Of a DNA stretch of 64,000 nt, positions 20,901 through 31,309 are shown in pieces. A program made the translations under genes and the position numbers. The notes beneath the pieces were generated by a model. That model was not told where the DNA came from. It worked only from the letters and a program-made list of their open reading frames with translations, and did not search any database. The stretch is from Spinacia oleracea (taxonomy: Eukaryota; Streptophyta; Magnoliopsida; Caryophyllales; Amaranthaceae), in contig NC_079490.1 of the NCBI RefSeq assembly GCF_020520425.1, positions 5,828,001-5,892,000 of the forward strand. Reading direction: 5' to 3'. Each line of letters opens with the position of its first letter. Within the stretch, counting starts at the first letter, position 1.

Positions 20901-23900
20901 TGATTCATCCTTAATCCCTAAGGAGCCGCCGATTCAGAGGAAAGAAATTCAGAAGGAAAAGGTGACTAAAGAGGTTGTCACTCAACCCACCCAAAAGGCA
21001 AAAGCGTCGTCGACCGCCCCTATCCTGCGGTACATCCCAAAGTCGCAACGCAAAGAAGGAGAATCACCATTTGAGGAATGCCAGGACCCTAAAATTGAGG
21101 GAAAGGTGGAGAAGAAAGTTGATGAAGTCGCTCTCCAAGACTTGAAGAGTAAAACAATCTTTCCCCTAGCTAAGGGTAAAAAGAATCGAATCATCAAGTC
21201 GCCTACAGTTGAAGAACCTTCAGGAGTCAAGGAGCTAAACAAAGAAAAGTTTGACCCGAATGCATATAAGCTCCTGGCGAAGTCGGGATATGATTTTGAA
21301 AACCCAACACCTATGGGTAAAGTCATTGATGCTAAACCTCATGGTCTCAATGACACACAAAAGAAACTTCTGGAGTACGGTGACGGGTTTCAAGAATCCA
21401 AGACGGGGATAGGATTTAAACGCCCTACACCAGTCAAAATCTCGATATGGCGAAAAGTGAATACCTCATCTTCACAGTATATAACTGCAGAAGAGGTTGA
21501 AGAAAATAAAGTTGAAAGTGATGGTCGGCCAGAAAAGACTTCTGTTTTTGATCGACTGTGTCCACCTGCAACTAAGAACCAGGCATCTGTGTTTGACAGG
21601 CTTGGTGAACATGATAGTATGAGGAAGATATCATCAAGTCCTCAGACAAAGAGGAAAGGATCCGTCTTTAGTCGTGTCGGCGTGTCATCCATGCCTGACG
21701 ACCAACCAAGACGTTCGGCACTTAGTCGCATCAGGAAGAGAAATGATGATGCAAGAAAAAATGACGACGCAAAGGAAAGTGATGACGCAAGAAGTGTGGT
21801 TCCCTCCCGCATGAAACGTACTCAAGACATAGACATCACCGAACAACAACCTCTTAAAGCAAGGGTTCGTACTGTGGTGTTTACCAATCAGGAGAAGTCA
21901 TCTGATAATTTTGCGGAGGACGACCGAGAGTTTGTTTCCTCTAATCATGTGACAGCGCAAGAAGTCTCAAATTCTGATGAAGAAATAGAGACCGAGGTGG
22001 CTCCCAAAATACTTGAAGATGGGGGGCAGACGACTGTGGACGAACTAAAAGAGTTAAACCTTGGAACTCTTGAAGAACCACGTCCTGTGTATGTTAGCTC
22101 TCTTCTCACTCAAGAGGAAGAACATGAGTATGCTGAATTACTCTCAGAGTTTAAAGACGTCTTTGCTTGGAGCTATAAAGAAATGCCTGGTCTCGACCCG
22201 AGAATTGCTGTCCATCGCTTGGCGATAAAAAAGGGTGTTAGTCCAAAGAAACAATCTCAAAGACGTTTTAGACCGGAGTTGATCCCTGAAATTGAATCCG
22301 AGGTAAACAAACTTATTGGTGCAGACTTTATTCGTGAAGTCAAATACCCCACATGGATAGCAAATGTAGTCCCCGTGAGAAAGAAAAATGGACAATTACG
22401 GGTTTGTGTGGACTTTCGTGACTTGAACGAAGCATGCCCGAAAGACGATTTCCCGCTACCAGTCACGGAAATAATGATAGATGCTACGACTGGTCATGAA
22501 GCATTGTCTTTCATGGACTGTACAGCCGGATACAATCAAATCCGCATGGCTCCCGAAGATCAAGAAGCGACAGCGTTCCGCACACCGAAAGGGATATTTT
22601 GCTATAAAGTCATGCCCTTTGGATTGAAGAACGCAGGAGCCACGTATCAACGTGCGATGCAGAAAATTTTTGAAGACATGATGCACAAGATAGTGGAATG
22701 CTACGTTGATGACTTAGTAGTCAAGTCCAAAAAGAGGGAGAGTCATTTATCTGATCTCCGCAAAGTCTTTGAAAGATTACGAAAATGTCAACTAAAAATG
22801 AATCCCCTTAAATGCGCATTCGGTGTCACATCTGGAAAATTTCTAGGTTTCATTGTCAGGCATAGGGGTATCGAAATTGATCAGACAAAGATTAAGGCAA
22901 TCCAAGAGATGCCCGAACCTCGAAACCTTAAAGAACTTCGTGGTCTTCAGGGGCGTTTGGCATACATTCGAAGGTTCATCTCCAACCTTGCTGGGAGATG
23001 TCACCCATTCAACCATCTCATGAAAAAAGATACTTCGTTTGACTGGGATGACTCGTGTCGAAAGGCATTCGAAAGCATAAAAAAGTATTTGTCTTCTCCA
23101 CCAGTGTTGGGGGCACCAGTCAAAGGAAAACCTCTTATCCTTTACATTGCTGCACAAGAGCGGTCGTTGGGGGCAATGTGCGCTCAAGAAATAGAGGATC
23201 GCAAAGAGACGGCTCTTTACTACCTGAGTCGGACTTTGGTGGGTGCTGAATTGAACTACTCACCCATTGAAAAAATTTGTCTTGCTTTGGTTTTTGCCAT
23301 CCAAAAGTTAAAGCATTACATGCAGGCTCATACAGTCCATGTCATCTCAAAAGCTGACCCAATCAAGTATATCCTTTCAAGACCAGTTCTCTCAGGACGA
23401 CTTGCTAAATGGGTTGTACTCATAAAACAATATGACATTGTGTACGTGCCGCAAAAATCGGTCAAAGGTCAAGCAATAGCAGATTTCTTTGCAGATCATC
23501 CAGTGCCACCTGAATGGGAGCTTTCTGTTGATTTGCCTGGGGAGGATGTGTTCTATATTGACGTACTCCCACCTTGGGAAATGTATTTTGACGGGGCTGC
23601 TCGTCAAGATGGCGCGGGAGCTGGGGTTGTCTTTTTGTCTCCAGAAAAGCATGTTCTGACTTACTCGTTTGTGTTAACTCAGTTATGCTCAAATAATATG
23701 GCCGAATACCAAGCCCTCATTCTAGGCCTCCAAATGGCTGTGGGACTAGGATTAAAGGACTTGGATATTTACGGAGACTCACAGCTAGTGATTAGCCAAC
23801 TCTTAGGAGAATATGAAGTCAAGAAAGAGGATTTAATTCCTCATCACAGACATGCAACAAAATTGCTTGAGAAGCTTGACACTGTTAAGTTAAATCATGT

Positions 23901-25338
23901 CCCAAGGAGTGCCAACAAAATGGCTGACGCACTTGCAGGGCTTGCAGCCACTTTGGCACTGGGGGCAGAAGAAACCATGTCAGTACCGGTTTGTAACCGT
24001 TGGGTCGTTGCGTCAGACATAGACGAAATTGAAGATGAGGAATATGAGGAAGTCGACATGATCACTGTTCATCAAATTGACCAAGAAGATTGGCGTCAAC
24101 CAATTGTTGACTATCTAAGTCATCAAAAATTGCCTAGTGACCCAAGGCATAGAATGGAGATTCGTCGTCGAGCCCCTCGATTTATACTTTTTAATGGAAC
24201 TTTGTTTCGACGATCTTTCAACCACTCATGGTCGAGATGCATCGGAGACGAGGAAACAATGAAAGCCATGGAAGAGGCTCACGCTGGAATTTGTGGTGCA
24301 CATCAATCAGGTCCTAAATTGTATGATTGCCTTAAAACAATGGGCTATTATTGGCCAACAATGGTGCAAGATAGCATGGACTACGCGAAGAAATGTGAAG
24401 CTTGTCAGTTTCATGCTAATTTCATCCACCAGCCTCCAGAACCATTGCACCCTACGGTCTCATCTTGGCCTTTTGAAGCATGGGGACTTGACGTGGTTGG
24501 TCCAATTACACCAAAGTCGTCTGCGGGTCAAGCATATATCTTAGCAGCAACTGATTATTTCTCTAAGTGGGCGGAGGCCATTCCTCTTCGCGAGGTCAAG
24601 AAAGAAAATGTCGTCGAATTCATTCGTACCCACATCATTTACAGGTACGGTATACCTCGACGGATCATCACTGACAATGGGAAGCCATTCTTCAACACAT
24701 TGATGACAAGTCTTTGTGAGAAGTTTAAATTCACGCAGCATAAATCGTCCATGTACAACGCTCCTGCAAATGGCCTAGCGGAAGCCTTCAATAAAACACT
24801 TTGTAAATTGTTGAGCAAAGTTGTTTCAAAATCAAAACGCGACTGGCATGAAAGTATAGGGGAAGCTCTTTGGGCTTACAGGACGTCATACAAAACAGCA
24901 ACACAATCAACCCCATACGCTTTGGTGTATGGTGTCGAATCTATTTTGCCTTTGGAACTTCAAATTCCATCATTGCGAGTAGCTATTCAAGAAGGGTTGA
25001 CTAAGGATGATAATGACAAACTTCGTCTAGCAGAGTTAGAGGCACTTGACGAGAAAAGACTGCAGGCACAACAGAAATCGGAATGCTATCAGGCTCGTCT
25101 GTCACGCGCATTCAACAAGAAAGTTCGACCTCGCTCTTTTCAAGTGGGGGACATAGTTCTAGCAGTGAGACGACCTATCATTACTTCACGTAAGACTGGA
25201 AGTAAATTCACTTCAAAATGGGATGGTCCGTATGTTGTGCAAGAGGTATACACTAATGGGGCTTACAAAATCGTTGACGCAGAAGGACTACGCGTGGGGC
25301 CTATCAACGGCAAGTTTATAAAGCGGTACTACTCATGA
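17908..25338 (+). CDS. gag-pol polyprotein of the Tat-lineage retrotransposon
   Basis: One open frame of 2,476 residues from the ATG at 17908 (MDPKKIGSQPAG); the frame extends further upstream into the LTR, but this ATG sits just after the primer site. Regions in order: N-terminal gag; the Retrotrans_gag core around 18690-19000 (PPKFNQFDGKGNPKQHVAHF, FDWYTGLP); a basic segment; aspartic protease near 20450 (LVDGGSAVNIMPK); a linker with repeated SVFDRL-like motifs (21540-21720); reverse transcriptase about 22190-22870 with YVDD near 22702; native RNase H about 23120-23330; a second, archaeal-type RNase H from about 23580 (MYFDGAARQDGAGAG, YGDSQLVI); and integrase from about 24280 with the HHCC zinc region, catalytic core (LDVVGPI, ITDNGKP) and C-terminal part. 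Protease, RT, RNase H and integrase are all recognisable; the frame looks whole. Confidence 0.93.
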   Translation: MDPKKIGSQPAGATSVTVQERAAALAAMFQNTGIITRGMRKKNTASAVADLQTACVPTKARKHHAFPSVPKVFVTPSSQSSHEVRVFGSFPAELEQHPVASLKLKQNFLGAYDKMVIHNSPLFEFYDGENNSETGSVSPTATFEEVPGSEDPFEFSHADTASVMVINAKTVEEQLAEMRVLLERLKADGEEKDAKIKHLTKKLNKRPTNTPSSHGSSESDGDSSDSSSHSGGSVKVNAKKIQDMVAKAIKSELGGGSHGNQRYVKPYTKRIDKLRMPTGYHPPKFNQFDGKGNPKQHVAHFIETCNNGGTTDDLLIKQFVRSLKGTAFDWYTGLPAQSIDSWDQMETEFYKRFFSTQRVVSMTELTQTEQWKDEPVLEYINRWRALSLECKDRLTETSAVEMCINGMDWDLLYILQGIRPRSFQELATRAHDMEISLKNKKKGTSSEAKKEKKEYTKVEKPFKSLTKETMSVTTSSAPIKISGKAKEEYKASSSRFVKSDKPTLKELQAKKYPFPDSDLPGMLDDLLKNKVIELPESKRPEQMGRTSDPKYCPYHRLVSHPIEKCITLKEKIMQLAKDGKIVLDLDEAVTTNHASVVCESLLQAQTLQFGSLEPVIVYVIRPAVQHDDVLPVEHEEDDGGWTVVTSKRPRKQVHRPQPQPPRHKKKPQKKKSDKRSKEKKKFRGANKQTVLPIDILEQEPLDPVTLEEFFPEDYFTAVTVNTVSFIEGEEELVGEEATSIKLTSPHSEPVVDSKVAAILEALPSRMGWKQIFHLPKEMCQQVALALQHPELYVDKVKDAGDPAENSAKCLSCNTALAFTDDDLLMGSKPHNRPLFVSGYIREQKVGRILVDGGSAVNIMPKSTMIDLGIKTNELSTSRIVIQGFNLDSQRAIGIIRLELTMGELTSSTLFHVIDTKTSYKMLLGRPWLHENGVVASTLHQCLKYYRGGEKKINGDVKPFAKADSYFADAKFFEDEGASSEILPSQILSTGKKDDKKKVDSSLIPKEPPIQRKEIQKEKVTKEVVTQPTQKAKASSTAPILRYIPKSQRKEGESPFEECQDPKIEGKVEKKVDEVALQDLKSKTIFPLAKGKKNRIIKSPTVEEPSGVKELNKEKFDPNAYKLLAKSGYDFENPTPMGKVIDAKPHGLNDTQKKLLEYGDGFQESKTGIGFKRPTPVKISIWRKVNTSSSQYITAEEVEENKVESDGRPEKTSVFDRLCPPATKNQASVFDRLGEHDSMRKISSSPQTKRKGSVFSRVGVSSMPDDQPRRSALSRIRKRNDDARKNDDAKESDDARSVVPSRMKRTQDIDITEQQPLKARVRTVVFTNQEKSSDNFAEDDREFVSSNHVTAQEVSNSDEEIETEVAPKILEDGGQTTVDELKELNLGTLEEPRPVYVSSLLTQEEEHEYAELLSEFKDVFAWSYKEMPGLDPRIAVHRLAIKKGVSPKKQSQRRFRPELIPEIESEVNKLIGADFIREVKYPTWIANVVPVRKKNGQLRVCVDFRDLNEACPKDDFPLPVTEIMIDATTGHEALSFMDCTAGYNQIRMAPEDQEATAFRTPKGIFCYKVMPFGLKNAGATYQRAMQKIFEDMMHKIVECYVDDLVVKSKKRESHLSDLRKVFERLRKCQLKMNPLKCAFGVTSGKFLGFIVRHRGIEIDQTKIKAIQEMPEPRNLKELRGLQGRLAYIRRFISNLAGRCHPFNHLMKKDTSFDWDDSCRKAFESIKKYLSSPPVLGAPVKGKPLILYIAAQERSLGAMCAQEIEDRKETALYYLSRTLVGAELNYSPIEKICLALVFAIQKLKHYMQAHTVHVISKADPIKYILSRPVLSGRLAKWVVLIKQYDIVYVPQKSVKGQAIADFFADHPVPPEWELSVDLPGEDVFYIDVLPPWEMYFDGAARQDGAGAGVVFLSPEKHVLTYSFVLTQLCSNNMAEYQALILGLQMAVGLGLKDLDIYGDSQLVISQLLGEYEVKKEDLIPHHRHATKLLEKLDTVKLNHVPRSANKMADALAGLAATLALGAEETMSVPVCNRWVVASDIDEIEDEEYEEVDMITVHQIDQEDWRQPIVDYLSHQKLPSDPRHRMEIRRRAPRFILFNGTLFRRSFNHSWSRCIGDEETMKAMEEAHAGICGAHQSGPKLYDCLKTMGYYWPTMVQDSMDYAKKCEACQFHANFIHQPPEPLHPTVSSWPFEAWGLDVVGPITPKSSAGQAYILAATDYFSKWAEAIPLREVKKENVVEFIRTHIIYRYGIPRRIITDNGKPFFNTLMTSLCEKFKFTQHKSSMYNAPANGLAEAFNKTLCKLLSKVVSKSKRDWHESIGEALWAYRTSYKTATQSTPYALVYGVESILPLELQIPSLRVAIQEGLTKDDNDKLRLAELEALDEKRLQAQQKSECYQARLSRAFNKKVRPRSFQVGDIVLAVRRPIITSRKTGSKFTSKWDGPYVVQEVYTNGAYKIVDAEGLRVGPINGKFIKRYYS

Positions 25339-25552
25339 AAAGTGGAATCTTTGTAAACTCCTAAGTAAGAGGATAAACTGCTCGCCCAAAAGAAACAAAA
25401 AAAAAAAGAAAAAAAAAGAGATGGGTGTTGAACTACGTTGGCTTGATCTTGTAAAGTAAATCATCAATTATTTTGCAAGTACGTAGGCAGCTTGAGTAAC
25501 AAAAAAAAAAAACTATTCAAGTGCAGCCACACCAAAAAAAAAAAATCACAAA

Positions 25553-25665
25553 CATTACTACACTCCTGGCCCGCAAGAGTCTAAACTGTGAACGGCAAAA
25601 TAATTATTCATTACTACACTCCTGGCCCGCAAGAGTCTAAACTGTGAACGGCAAAATAATAAACA
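25553..25665. repeat. Two-copy ~60-bp tandem repeat between gag-pol and the antisense gene
   Basis: ATTACTACACTCCTGGCCCG through ACTGTGAACGGCAAAATAAT occurs twice, essentially identical. It lies in the gap between the two convergent coding regions, where their 3' ends and terminators should be. Confidence 0.85.
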
Positions 25666-25761
25666 AAATATGTTCATGTGATAAGTATGAGTAATGACAA
25701 GTATTTAGACAATACATCAGACAAAAAAGAAAGGAAAGCAAATAAAAAAAAAGATACGCCT

Positions 25762-28700
25762 TCACTCCATCCACTCATAGGGCTTAATCATGGATTGAAG
25801 CTCTTGTAGGTGCGTCTTCTGTTCTTCGAGTTGAGAGATCTCTTCGGCACTCACAAAAGGCGTTGATTCCAATTCGTCAAGACTTTGCTTCGCAACCTTT
25901 ACTTGATCCTCAAGAGATGCCAAAGATGTACCACTAGTCGCCAAGTCACCTACCAAGTAACTCTTGATCTCACGAGCTTCCTTCAATTCAACTTCAAGAC
26001 TGTTTATCTTCTTCGTGATCGCGACATCCTGTTCCTCCAGCTGTTTCTGCCTTTCCCGTGCCTCGGCAAAGTCAGACTCGACTTGTCTAATCACCTCAGC
26101 TTGGGCGTGTATCTCACGCTCCACCTGGTCAGATCTCTGTCGCTTCGCTGCAGCCTCTTCCAACGCAAGATAAGACTTGACAGACCAAACATAGGAGTCT
26201 ACCTTGCGTTTCAACAAACTTGGATCACCTCTAAGTTGTTGGATTCCCTTATACACCATGGAAGCTTCTTCGTATCTTTGGGTAACCTCGAGAAAGGGTG
26301 TGCTCTGCAATAGGCGTAAATATTCTGCACCTATCAGTTTTACTGCATTATTGAAGATAGTAGAAGAATTTGGACCCGGACGAAAAGAACTAACAGACAT
26401 GGCATGGGTATGAACAGTCTTCGATACATGATTAGAGACATTCACGGGAGAAGGTCGAACGCCCAAAGCCTTAGAAGCAACTTCAAGAGAGTTAGGGCCG
26501 TCGACTGATTGTTGACTTTTGGGGGAAGATGATAAGTTGACATTCGAATTCATCTGCGCCGAGCCTAGGGGAGCCAAGTCCTTTATGACAGTCAACCCTT
26601 TCCCTTTTCCAGGAGTTGATCTAGGGAGAAACGGGTCGTCACCCTGTGCAAACAGATAGTCAGTCGCAGTATTCCCTATATCAACTTCCAAGTCGAGATC
26701 ACCGTCCTGCAAGTTAAAAATAAATAAATTGAGGGACGATTATTTTGTTTGGTTGATAGGGTGTTACTTTCTTTACAAGATATGCTAGACAGAAATGTTA
26801 AGGAAAAATCTGACAGTAAGTAAATAAGAAGTACTCACTATTTCAAGGTTGGATGGTACAACGGATGATTCGGGAACGTCCAAGAAAAACCTATCAGCGC
26901 CCAAGTAGTCGACGTCCATACTTAAGTCATCAGAGTTTTGTCTTACCCTTCGTCTGTGTTTGAAGTCGACATCAGACTCGGCATCGCTAGCAGTCTTATC
27001 ATTGTTGTCAAGTCCAATCAACGGGCGTTGAGCACTGTCTATTCTGGAAGAACGTCGTTTACGACTGTCGTCAGTCCCCTCCGGATGCATGACATCACTT
27101 CTTTGACGAAGTACCCCTTTCTCGTTACCTTGACATTGTTTAGGCTTGGACGTGTCAGACACTGCACCCGAACAAAGAACATCAACACCTTTTCTCAAAT
27201 CGCCTATACTTATTGTAGGCCACACCTTTTTGAACTCAGGTGTCACCAATTCCTTCCAATTGAGAGACTGACTTGGGGTGAATACTCGAGATCGACTGTC
27301 TTTGAAGAGTATGATTGACCAATACCTCAATGCCTCATAGTAAGTTACACTTCGCTCGTCCACACCACGACGAAGTACACCTGTGATCTCTTGACAAAAA
27401 CCGAATTGTCTACCAAATCGATGAGGGGAATATGGTTCAACATAAAAATGACCATCATGAGATTCACGGCGCAAAACAAGATAACTTGAGCGAAGAGCCA
27501 TCATGTAACTAAACTTCACTTTATCTAAGTTACCATCGTCAAACAAACGCTCATTCCTATTTTTGTTCAACATCATGCAACCCACATTCATTTTCGCCCC
27601 ACCATGTATAAGAGTGCGTGCATCACCGTCATTGAAATATTTTGACCCCTGCGCCCCTGAATATATGACCATTAAAGGCCCGAATGGAACAGGATCAGCA
27701 TCGTGATGAGTGTTGAAATAATATGCAAGCCAAGCATAGAGATAATGAGCTGGGAAGAAAGTCTTGGAATAGGAGGGCTTCGAATTGCTTGAAATGCTAT
27801 TTAAACCACGGTAAATGCTGGTAAGCACAGGCACCGCAAGACTAAACGTCTCACCTCGCGCCATCAGAGTAGCAGTCTCAAAGGTTCCCGGTCTAATCAG
27901 CCTGTCCTCAGACTGAGGAAGCACAAATGTACACAACCAGCACGATAAAAAGGCTCCAACATAAGTGATTGCTCTCCTGTTAGCGCCAACAACTCCAAGA
28001 GATTCAAACAAGTCATTTTCTTCTTGTGACCAAGATATTGGTTGAGCTTCAATGTTCACATCAGGGTTGTTAGTAACCTTCGGGCGACTCTCGGTATACC
28101 TTCGTCTTTTAAGAGGGACTTTGTGAATCCTTTCCCTTTTGCACCAAAAGTCAATCCATAACTGAGCGGTAACCCCTTTCTTTGACTTAGGATCCTTTGC
28201 AAGTCGATGATAGACTGTAAAGAGAATTACGCAAGCTTGAGATATTTGTCGATTACCATTCTCATCTCGCGCTCCAAGCATATGATAATCAGGGATCGTC
28301 TCATCATATATTCCTCCAAGAATGGGCAACCCCCCAAGCTTATAAACATCCCATAGAGAAACGGACCATTCCCCAGTCATGATATGGAGTGTGTTTGTAG
28401 TGGGGCTCCAGCTCTCACAAAAAGCACGGATAATGTTGGGGTCTTTATCGTATAAACAAAGAGAAGCCTGAACTGCCTTGTACACTGAGCAAACACGAAG
28501 AATGTCTCCAAAGCGGGATAATACATCTTCTGTCCACTCCCACCAGCCAGGAAGAAAAGATGCCTCGCCAGAGACCCTTAAATTTTTGGACTTCCAGCCC
28601 ACTGAACCCGAAAGAATACGACGACCAAGCATTGGAGACAAGGCATCTAGTTGATACCTATCAGGGAGAGTGCTTTTGAGAACATAAAAAGGGGGATCAC

Positions 28701-28901
28701 TAGAAGTTCCTGGAGTCACTTGGATCGCCATCTCACTGCGAAAGATTGACTGATCAAGAGATGCTCTCATGCTGCCAGTAGGGCGCCGAAGTGACCTTTG
28801 AATGATAAAATGGGTTCCAGTTTTTGGATCATCTTCCTCAGCGTCTCTAATCGAAAGATGAATGTCATCACCTTTCTTGAACTCTGAAAGATATACCATT
28901 C
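25762..28901 (-). CDS. Antisense gene of the retrotransposon encoding a plant mobile domain (PMD) protein
   Basis: Opposite in direction to gag-pol and convergent with it. The upstream part, from the ATG at 28899 (MVYLSEFKKGDDIHLS), has a PMD-type region about 28560-27650: PGWWEWTEDVLSRFG, IIRAFCESWSPTTNTLH, GEWSVSLWDVYKLGGLPILG, then the long helical region typical of MAIN/MAIL and retroelement PMD proteins. It is followed by basic patches (SRKRRSSRID, KHRRRVRQN). A canonical GT-AG intron appears at 26707-26838 (donor ATA|GTGAGT, acceptor TTGCAG|GACGG). The downstream exon (26706-25762) encodes an acidic start and a long coiled coil, ending KPYEWME. An acceptor-like TTGCAG just above 28901 suggests a further 5' exon I could not place. 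Antisense extra genes are known in Tat-lineage elements; their role is unsettled. Frames look open. Confidence 0.8.
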
Positions 28902-28984
28902 CTGCAATGACAACAAGAAAGGATGAGAAAGAATCAAACGGGATTGACAAACAAAAAAACTTGGTTGCTAATGACATTAGGCGG

Positions 28985-29349
28985 TCTTCAAACGGATCAT
29001 CTGAGGATGACAGGTTCACTGTGCAAACACGATGACCTGACACCCCTGATGGGTTCACTGAGCAAACACGATGACCCATCACGATAAATCCTCCTTCAAA
29101 AGCATCCAGGTCTTCAAACGGATCATCTGAGGATGACAGGTTCACTGTGCAAACACGATGACCTGACACCCCTGATGGGTTCACTGAGCAAACACGATGA
29201 CCCATCACGATAAATCCTCCTTCAAAAGCATCCAGGTCTTCAAACGGATCATCTGAGGATGACAGGTTCATTGTGCAAACACGATGACCCGACATCCCTG
29301 ATGGGTTCACTGAGCAAACACGATGACCCATCACGATAAATCCTCCTTC
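28985..29349. repeat. Three-copy 126-bp tandem array upstream of the antisense gene
   Basis: Units start at 28985, 29111 and 29237 (TCTTCAAACGGATCATCTGA). The period is exactly 42 codons, and on the minus strand all copies stay open, encoding GHRVC(T/S)VN twice per unit plus SSDDPFEDLDAFEGGF. Each unit also contains an internal half-repeat (CAAACACGATGACC). It could be a 5' exon of the antisense gene or an untranslated array. Confidence 0.85.
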
Positions 29350-31291
29350 TTTCCATTTGAGCCTCCACTAAGTTGCAAAAAGAAAAATACGCATATACAA
29401 AAAAAAAAAGTGCAAAAAAAAAAAAGAGTCTAAAAGGGTGTACAACAATCACCTTACTTAGTCTATATCCCTGACTGTGTCTCAAGTACGAGGCGGTGAA
29501 ACAATAAGTCTGTCAGAATTGAAGACCTACACACACAAAATTCAAACGTATTAAGGATACACCCCTTCCCACCTCAATAAGAATATATACGGAGTAATAA
29601 TGCCAAAATTTGAATTAATATATACTTCGTATCAAACTATTGGTATAGTTATTTGAGGTTCTTTCGACAAACGGCACGCGAGTATCTCTAATTACACATT
29701 GGCAAATAAACGCGAACAACAACATACAAATGAGACAACATTGCCGAACAAGAGTCGATGTCGATATTTTTCTTGAAAATTTACAGGATGATGATATTGG
29801 GTATGCAGAAAAGTCGATAAAATGCTATTGTAAATAAAGATATAGAAAGTTCGACTTAGTACGCTAAAAAAAATAATGACCCTGATTATTTGACTTTAGA
29901 TCCTGCGGATGAGATAAATAAAAGGGGCCTCATTATTACTAATCAAGGATGTTGCAGATGGTATGGATGCATGTCAAATGTCCAAGTTCAACAACTACGT
30001 CAATCAAAGGATAAAGGATAATTACTCTTTTGATTTAATTAATTACTTATGATGATGATGACTACGATGCCGACACATTTATCAAATGCAATGCAATGCA
30101 AACGGATACAATACACATATCTAATTAAGTCCACTGTCATGAGATTTCAGTTTGGCGGTTTAAAAAAGAAAATTCATAAAATCAGATAAACGCCTAAATT
30201 GTCATAAGAGGGCAGCATGTATCAAATATTTAAGTTGAGATATATTACTGGGCATTACAGGTCGTATCAAAGAAGTAAAATGCTTACCGGTTCCGAGTCG
30301 AACGATTGATATTTCGTGTAGAAACTCTACTTCCGGTTGATATCAGGAAAGGGTGTACAAACACCTGCTACAAAACAGAAGAAAAGGAAGATTATAATCA
30401 CTTAGTGGCTTAGTTGTTGATCTTTCAATTAAAAATGAAGAGAGAATCGCTATTCACAAAGTTAGATGCTTGCTTGGGGTTTACTTTGCATATTATGAAA
30501 AATATATCATGCGTTCAGTGTGCAAATTCGAGGTTAAAAAAAAAAAGGGAATCACAAACCATAGCAATTGCAGTGGCCATAGAAATACCAAGTACGGAGT
30601 ACACGGCAATGGCATTACCAAAATAAGCCCTAACTATAAAGACGATAATTCTTTGAGAATGAAAGAAATTGATATATTGATAATCAATGTTTTAAGGGTG
30701 GAGGGTGACTCTCACCGGGAAACACAAAGCATATTGTTTAATGTGTCAAAACATATCATGTCTTATACATCATCAAAAAAAATACAAGAGGGGATGAAGT
30801 GATATTAATTACCTCTGATGAAGCACTACTGTCGACCGAGAGCGAAGATTTATAGATTATTGGGCTTTCGTGTGTGCTACTACACTCCCTGTATTGTAGT
30901 TGTGGGAAAGGGATGAGTCCTCTTGTTTTTATAAGTTGTGGGGGATCTCTAAGTGCAAAGTACAAAACCTAGTACAACTCTAATTTACAGATGACAAGGA
31001 TTTTGTTTGACGTGTTATATACTCCGTATTCTATAAGTTGAACATAAACAGGAAACATGGTTTTGGATGCAAGATGGGTGCAAGCTAAAAAAAATAATTA
31101 AAAAAAAAAAAATCCTATTACGATTAGGATTCTTGGATGTCCAGGCTCTTGTATACTGCCGGATAGAAATCAAGTGAGATATAAACAGGAGATTGTCAGA
31201 CTGTCAAGTCAAGCTTAAGCTGAGAGACTGTCAAGTCATGATGGTTCGAGACCACGTCACGCTCAAACACTTCAAGTTGTATGTGTGACAT
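29350..31291. other. Noncoding 3' region of the Tat element; presumed promoter region of the antisense gene
   Basis: AT-rich with short frames only and no domain recognised. By position it should carry the minus-strand promoter and leader of the antisense gene, but I could not point to a specific TATA box with confidence. Confidence 0.4.
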
Positions 31292-31309
31292 AGTCTCGAG
31301 GGGGCAATT
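31292..31309 (+). promoter_or_regulatory. Polypurine tract of the Tat element
   Basis: CTCGAGGGGGCAATT directly precedes the 3' LTR; the purine run GAGGGGG is the expected plus-strand primer. Confidence 0.75.

Noticed and set aside
25885-26413. Plus-strand open frames (up to 142 codons) opposite the antisense gene
   Set aside because: They overlap the coiled-coil exon on the other strand, have no domain, and reflect its codon composition.
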